A stretch of DNA of 17,716 nucleotides from an uncultured Oscillospiraceae bacterium (GTDB lineage: Bacteria > Bacillota > Clostridia > Oscillospirales > Oscillospiraceae), in the NCBI GenBank assembly GCA_944385195.1, contig CALWWH010000086.1:1-17716 (forward strand), read 5' to 3'. Made by a program: the position numbers and the translations under genes. Positions 14,823 through 17,716 of the stretch are shown piece after piece (the first letter of the stretch is position 1; every line of letters starts with the position of its first letter). The notes beneath the pieces are model-generated. The model saw only the letters and a program-made list of their open reading frames with translations, searched no databases and was not told where the DNA came from.

Positions 14823-16115
14823 TCAATCTGCCAGATGGAACGCGACTTTGAGTTCCTCGATCTCGCTATCCTCGATGTGGACGATGCTGCCCAGGTCGCT
14901 GGAGGCAACAATGGAGTGGGCGGTCGCTTCCAGGACTTCCATGCGGTCGAAGGCTTTGAGTAGCGTCTCACCGGTTACAACCACTGAGTCGTTCTGAAAC
15001 ATGACCGCCGGACGATTGGGCGCGAAGAGCTTGGCCGCCTTCTCAATATCCGTATACATCAACTCACTGGGCTCCTTGGTAATATCCCGCAAGAGGATGT
15101 AGCTCTCCGGAATGGTGCGCGGATCGAAGGGCGCATCCGTCACGGCAAAAGTCATCGCGTAGGGCGGCATAGCCAGTAAAATCGCGTTAATATCCGGGTT
15201 GTTGTCATAGACTGCCTGAAAATAAGCCACCGCCCGGGAGGGAATCTTGCCCTCTTCCTTCATTCCATGCTTGACCCGGACCAAATCCTCTTCCTCCAGG
15301 TAAGCACGGTCATGGCCAAAGGGCGTGATCAGGAAGGAGCCGTCAGACAGACGGACGGAGTAAGTGCCGTGGGTGGCGGTAAACAGGCCCTGGCGGTAGC
15401 TGCGGTGAATAAAGGTAATCATATCCCGGCGTGCCGCCAGCTCTTCGGAGCTGCGGCTGCGGGGAATGAAATCATCCATCTGTGTGTGAAAGCGTGTCTG
15501 GGTCTTCTTATGTGCCTCCGGGTCAGGCGGAGTGGGCTTTCCGATTTTATTTGCCAGAATCTCCAAATTTGCCGCATACTCCATGGACTCAAAGAGCTTA
15601 AAAGCGGTAAACATATCCTGCGCGCCGATGCAGACGCCATGGTTTTCCAGGAAAACAATATTGTTGCCCTTGTCAAACTCTTTGCCGATATTCTGGCCAA
15701 GCTTCTCGCTGCCAGGAAGCGCATATGTGCTCATGGCGACGTTTTCGCACTCCTTGCGGACGCTATGAACCAGCGTCAGATCCGGCAATTTGCGGACAAT
15801 AGAAAAGGCCACCAGGGCCGGTGGATGTGCGTGCAGCACCGCCTGCAGGTCTGGCCGGCGCGCATAGACACTCAGGTGAAAGGGGAGCTCAGAGGAAGGC
15901 TTATGGGGCCCAATGACCGTACCATCGGCCTTGACGCAGATAATATCATTGCGGGTCAGACTGCCTTTGTCAATGCTCGCCGGGGTAATCCAAACGTCGC
16001 CGGCCTCATCGCGGATGGACAGATTGCCGCCGGAGGTGGTCGTCAGGCCCTTGTCATAGATGCGCTGCATGAACATGACCAATTGGTCGGCAGGATGCAT
16101 ATAGCTGTGATTCAT
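14823..16115 (-). CDS. Class II aldolase/adducin family protein with two aldolase domains, second one degenerate
   Basis: Class II aldolases and epimerases (FucA, RhaD, AraD) use a zinc ion held by three His to cleave or isomerise sugar phosphates. The 430 residues are about twice the usual 200-230. The first domain (about 7-195) is complete: TSGGNLSIRD (27-36), PSSELPFH (73-80) with Glu76 in the catalytic position, HAHPP (95-99) and ENHGV (157-161), giving His95, His97 and His159 as metal ligands. The second domain (about 225-425) keeps the fold pattern (THGTYSVR, ITPFG, PPYAMTFAVT). There SSE has become SRA (293-295), HAH has become LAM and NHG has become NDS, so it cannot bind metal in the same way. 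AGGAGG eight bases upstream supports ATG at 16115. The substrate is unknown. It follows the G1P dehydrogenase gene by 29 bp. Confidence 0.87.
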   Translation of the reverse strand: MNHSYMHPADQLVMFMQRIYDKGLTTTSGGNLSIRDEAGDVWITPASIDKGSLTRNDIICVKADGTVIGPHKPSSELPFHLSVYARRPDLQAVLHAHPPALVAFSIVRKLPDLTLVHSVRKECENVAMSTYALPGSEKLGQNIGKEFDKGNNIVFLENHGVCIGAQDMFTAFKLFESMEYAANLEILANKIGKPTPPDPEAHKKTQTRFHTQMDDFIPRSRSSEELAARRDMITFIHRSYRQGLFTATHGTYSVRLSDGSFLITPFGHDRAYLEEEDLVRVKHGMKEEGKIPSRAVAYFQAVYDNNPDINAILLAMPPYAMTFAVTDAPFDPRTIPESYILLRDITKEPSELMYTDIEKAAKLFAPNRPAVMFQNDSVVVTGETLLKAFDRMEVLEATAHSIVASSDLGSIVHIEDSEIEELKVAFHLAD

Positions 16116-16144
16116 TGCGGTTTCCTCCTATTTTATGATGGCTT

Positions 16145-17329
16145 TTACGATGAAAAACGCTCCATGAGCTGATCTGCTGCCCAGCGGGCGTATGTTTCCA
16201 GCTCGCCCTGCGCTTTGAGCCATTTGAGTAGTCCATAACGCTCGCGCAGCGCCTCTCCAGCTAGAATGCCGCGATAGATAAGTTCATGATCTTTTACCGG
16301 GAGGTTCAATTTCAATTCTTCAATACATCGCTCCGCCGCTTCAAACCGCGGCAAATAAGGCTCGATGAGTCTCTTGAGACGCTCATCCGTAGTCTGTTGA
16401 TAGGCCCGACGGTACATGGACGAAATAATGAGCGTACCTTCAGCGACCTCGTCGCCATGGAAGTTTGGCTTTTTGCCCGCTGCAACGTATTCCAGCTCCC
16501 AAAAATGGCCGATGGTGTGCTCGCAGCCAGAAGCAGGGCGGGAGCACCCGGCATAGGCCATGCCTAGCCCGGTCACCATGAATCCCTCCAAGATACTGCG
16601 GATGGTCTCGTGGCTGCGGGAGGGCAGGCCCTCGGCCAGCTGCACCACGCGGTCTGTGGCGTCTAAAACCTGCTGGGCAATTTTTCCGCACCAGTATTCG
16701 TTGGCGTACTCCCGGGCCAGCTCCCAGTCGAGAATGCCGGTGTACTTGCCCAGCATATCCCCGACACCAGCCTTGCACATGGGCATTGGGGCCTGGGCCA
16801 TCACATTGAGGTCGCAGATGATATGGCGCGGCGTGGTCGCTTTGATAGTAGCCTTCGTGCCATCAAAAAGCAGCGGCGTACCCGCAGAAGCATAGCCGTC
16901 CATACTGGGCGCAGTTCCGCAAATGCCGTAGGGCAGCCGCATCCGAAAGGAACTCAGGCGGCAGACGTCATTGATGACGCCGGAGCCAACTGCTAAAATG
17001 TAGTCCGGCAGCTGGCAGGGCAGGTTCGGGTCGACCACTGCATCATAGGCATAGGGACCTGCATGGATCAGCACCTGTCCCAGCGCCTCAGCATTGGGCA
17101 GAACCTCCCCGGGAAAGATAAAACTATGACTCAGCATCCCCGCCTGGTCAAGGATGGTGGCAGCCCGCTGACCCGCAGCACGCCAGGTATTCTGATCGGC
17201 CACCAGGAAAATTTTTTCATACCCTGTCAGAATTTTCGGCAGACGCTCGATCGCCCCATCCGATATCTCGATGCTCTCAATCGGCGCCCGGTGGATTTTT
17301 TTCTCACAGGTACACTCCATTTGCTGCAT
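16145..17329 (-). CDS. sn-glycerol-1-phosphate dehydrogenase family protein (AraM/EgsA-like)
   Basis: Members reduce DHAP to sn-glycerol-1-phosphate with NAD(P)H, using a divalent metal; the fold is shared with iron alcohol dehydrogenases and dehydroquinate synthase. The 394-residue protein shows VGSGVINDV (114-122) for the nucleotide, CGTAPSMDGYASAG (137-150), and metal ligands Asp191 (GVGDMLGKYT), His271 (SRPASGCEHTIGHFWELE) and His291 (FHGDEV). The SRPASG.EH..-H.WE segment closely resembles Bacillus subtilis AraM from memory. ATG at 17329 is chosen because GGAGG lies six to seven bases upstream; a longer frame from GTG at 17434 starts upstream of the promoter and is rejected. It is the first gene of a two-gene unit. 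In B. subtilis, araM sits in an operon with araD, another class II aldolase-family gene, so this pairing has a parallel. The true substrate could be another ketose phosphate. Confidence 0.88.
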   Translation of the reverse strand: MQQMECTCEKKIHRAPIESIEISDGAIERLPKILTGYEKIFLVADQNTWRAAGQRAATILDQAGMLSHSFIFPGEVLPNAEALGQVLIHAGPYAYDAVVDPNLPCQLPDYILAVGSGVINDVCRLSSFRMRLPYGICGTAPSMDGYASAGTPLLFDGTKATIKATTPRHIICDLNVMAQAPMPMCKAGVGDMLGKYTGILDWELAREYANEYWCGKIAQQVLDATDRVVQLAEGLPSRSHETIRSILEGFMVTGLGMAYAGCSRPASGCEHTIGHFWELEYVAAGKKPNFHGDEVAEGTLIISSMYRRAYQQTTDERLKRLIEPYLPRFEAAERCIEELKLNLPVKDHELIYRGILAGEALRERYGLLKWLKAQGELETYARWAADQLMERFSS

Positions 17330-17347
17330 ATAAAACCTCCCACTGTC

Positions 17348-17372
17348 GTGGTATCTGTCAGCATAATACCAC
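17348..17372. repeat. Inverted repeat over the G1P dehydrogenase promoter, possible operator
   Basis: The arms GTGGTAT (17348-17354) and ATACCAC (17366-17372) form a perfect 7-bp inverted repeat with 11 bases between. It covers the -10 element and the expected transcription start. That position suits a repressor binding site; no regulator gene is in the window. Confidence 0.55.
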
Positions 17373-17391
17373 ATATTTTCACGCAAATCAA
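17363..17391 (-). promoter_or_regulatory. Promoter of the G1P dehydrogenase-aldolase unit
   Basis: On the minus strand TTGATT (17391-17386) and TATTAT (17368-17363) are 17 bases apart, and TGG just before the -10 adds an extended element. Transcription would start about 27 bases before the ATG at 17329. Confidence 0.75.
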
Positions 17392-17448
17392 TGTAAAACC
17401 GCATTTCCGTAGTGATAGACAAAAGAAATCCCACAGGAGGTGTTCTCT

Positions 17449-17716
17449 ATGGGTGATATTCGCGTACTATGGGTTGATCTGTCGGGATTTCCCGCGGATT
17501 CTGAACAAATTCTAGCTCAAAAGGCCGTTCCAGAGCGACTGGCGAAGGCTCAACGCTATGCGCAGGCGGCGGATCGTCTGCGCTGTCTGACTGCCGGAGC
17601 GCTGTTGGCGGCGGCGCTGGATCGTGCTGGTATCCCCGCCAGTGCCAGGCAGTTCGGCACATCGACACACGGAAAGCCTGCACAGAACAAGCAAAAAGAA
17701 ACACAGATACACATCA
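17449..17716 (+). CDS. Probable Sfp-type 4'-phosphopantetheinyl transferase (N-terminal fragment, cut by window edge)
   Basis: These enzymes move the phosphopantetheine arm from CoA to carrier proteins. Only 89 codons are visible. The start is ATG at 17449 behind a strong AGGAGG (17435-17440, eight bases). The segment RLAKAQRYAQAADRLRCLTA (31-50), continuing GALLAAAL, and the later HGKP match the N-terminal half of the Sfp family, where an Arg-rich helix binds CoA and GKP precedes the SHS motif. That later motif and the metal-binding acidic residues lie outside the window, so the call is provisional. The gene diverges from the G1P dehydrogenase unit; no clear promoter of its own was found. 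Confidence 0.68.
   Translation, partial: MGDIRVLWVDLSGFPADSEQILAQKAVPERLAKAQRYAQAADRLRCLTAGALLAAALDRAGIPASARQFGTSTHGKPAQNKQKETQIHI

Noticed and set aside
17330..17434. Longer G1P dehydrogenase from GTG at 17434
   Set aside because: It would begin upstream of the predicted promoter; ATG 17329 has a strong ribosome site and fits the family length.

Overview
The window looks like chromosomal DNA of a Gram-positive member of the Clostridia. My best guess is the Oscillospiraceae/Ruminococcaceae group of gut anaerobes. This is inferred from moderately high GC, strong AGGAGG ribosome binding sites, the clostridial single-chain FGAM synthase, the MreC/MreD/PBP2 set and the occasional TTG start. I see no mobile elements, CRISPR arrays, tRNA or rRNA genes; apart from the two cut-off end genes, every gene looks intact.

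Region 1 (1-8400, minus strand) is a de novo purine biosynthesis operon. It reads from a good sigma-A-type promoter (8368-8396) through purE, purF, purM, purN, purO, a stand-alone AICAR transformylase, purD and purL; purL runs off the left edge. Together the genes cover PRPP to IMP except the purC, purB and any purK steps, which are not in the window. Genes are tightly packed, with overlaps at purM/purN (4 bp) and purN/purO (8 bp) and zero spacing at purD/purL. Two points stand out. The only PurF here lacks the N-terminal catalytic cysteine and the oxyanion asparagine of its glutaminase domain. The usual bifunctional PurH is replaced by a separate transformylase plus an archaeal-type PurO cyclohydrolase.

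Region 2 (8227-8661) is a divergent intergenic region. It holds the purE promoter, a structured purE leader with a weak terminator-like hairpin, and an extended -10 promoter for the plus-strand genes.

Region 3 (8662-14768, plus strand) is a likely operon of a U32-family (RlhA-like) protein, maf, mreC, mreD and a class B penicillin-binding protein (PBP2/MrdA). The last three build the lateral cell wall. mreB is not beside them.

Region 4 (14766-17391, minus strand) is a compact two-gene unit with its own promoter, a possible operator palindrome and a strong terminator. It encodes a glycerol-1-phosphate dehydrogenase (AraM/EgsA-like) followed by a protein with two class II aldolase domains, the second of which has lost its metal-binding histidines. 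A DHAP-producing aldolase feeding a DHAP-reducing enzyme is a reasonable but unproven reading.

Region 5 (17449-17716, plus strand) is the start of a probable Sfp-type 4'-phosphopantetheinyl transferase cut by the right edge.
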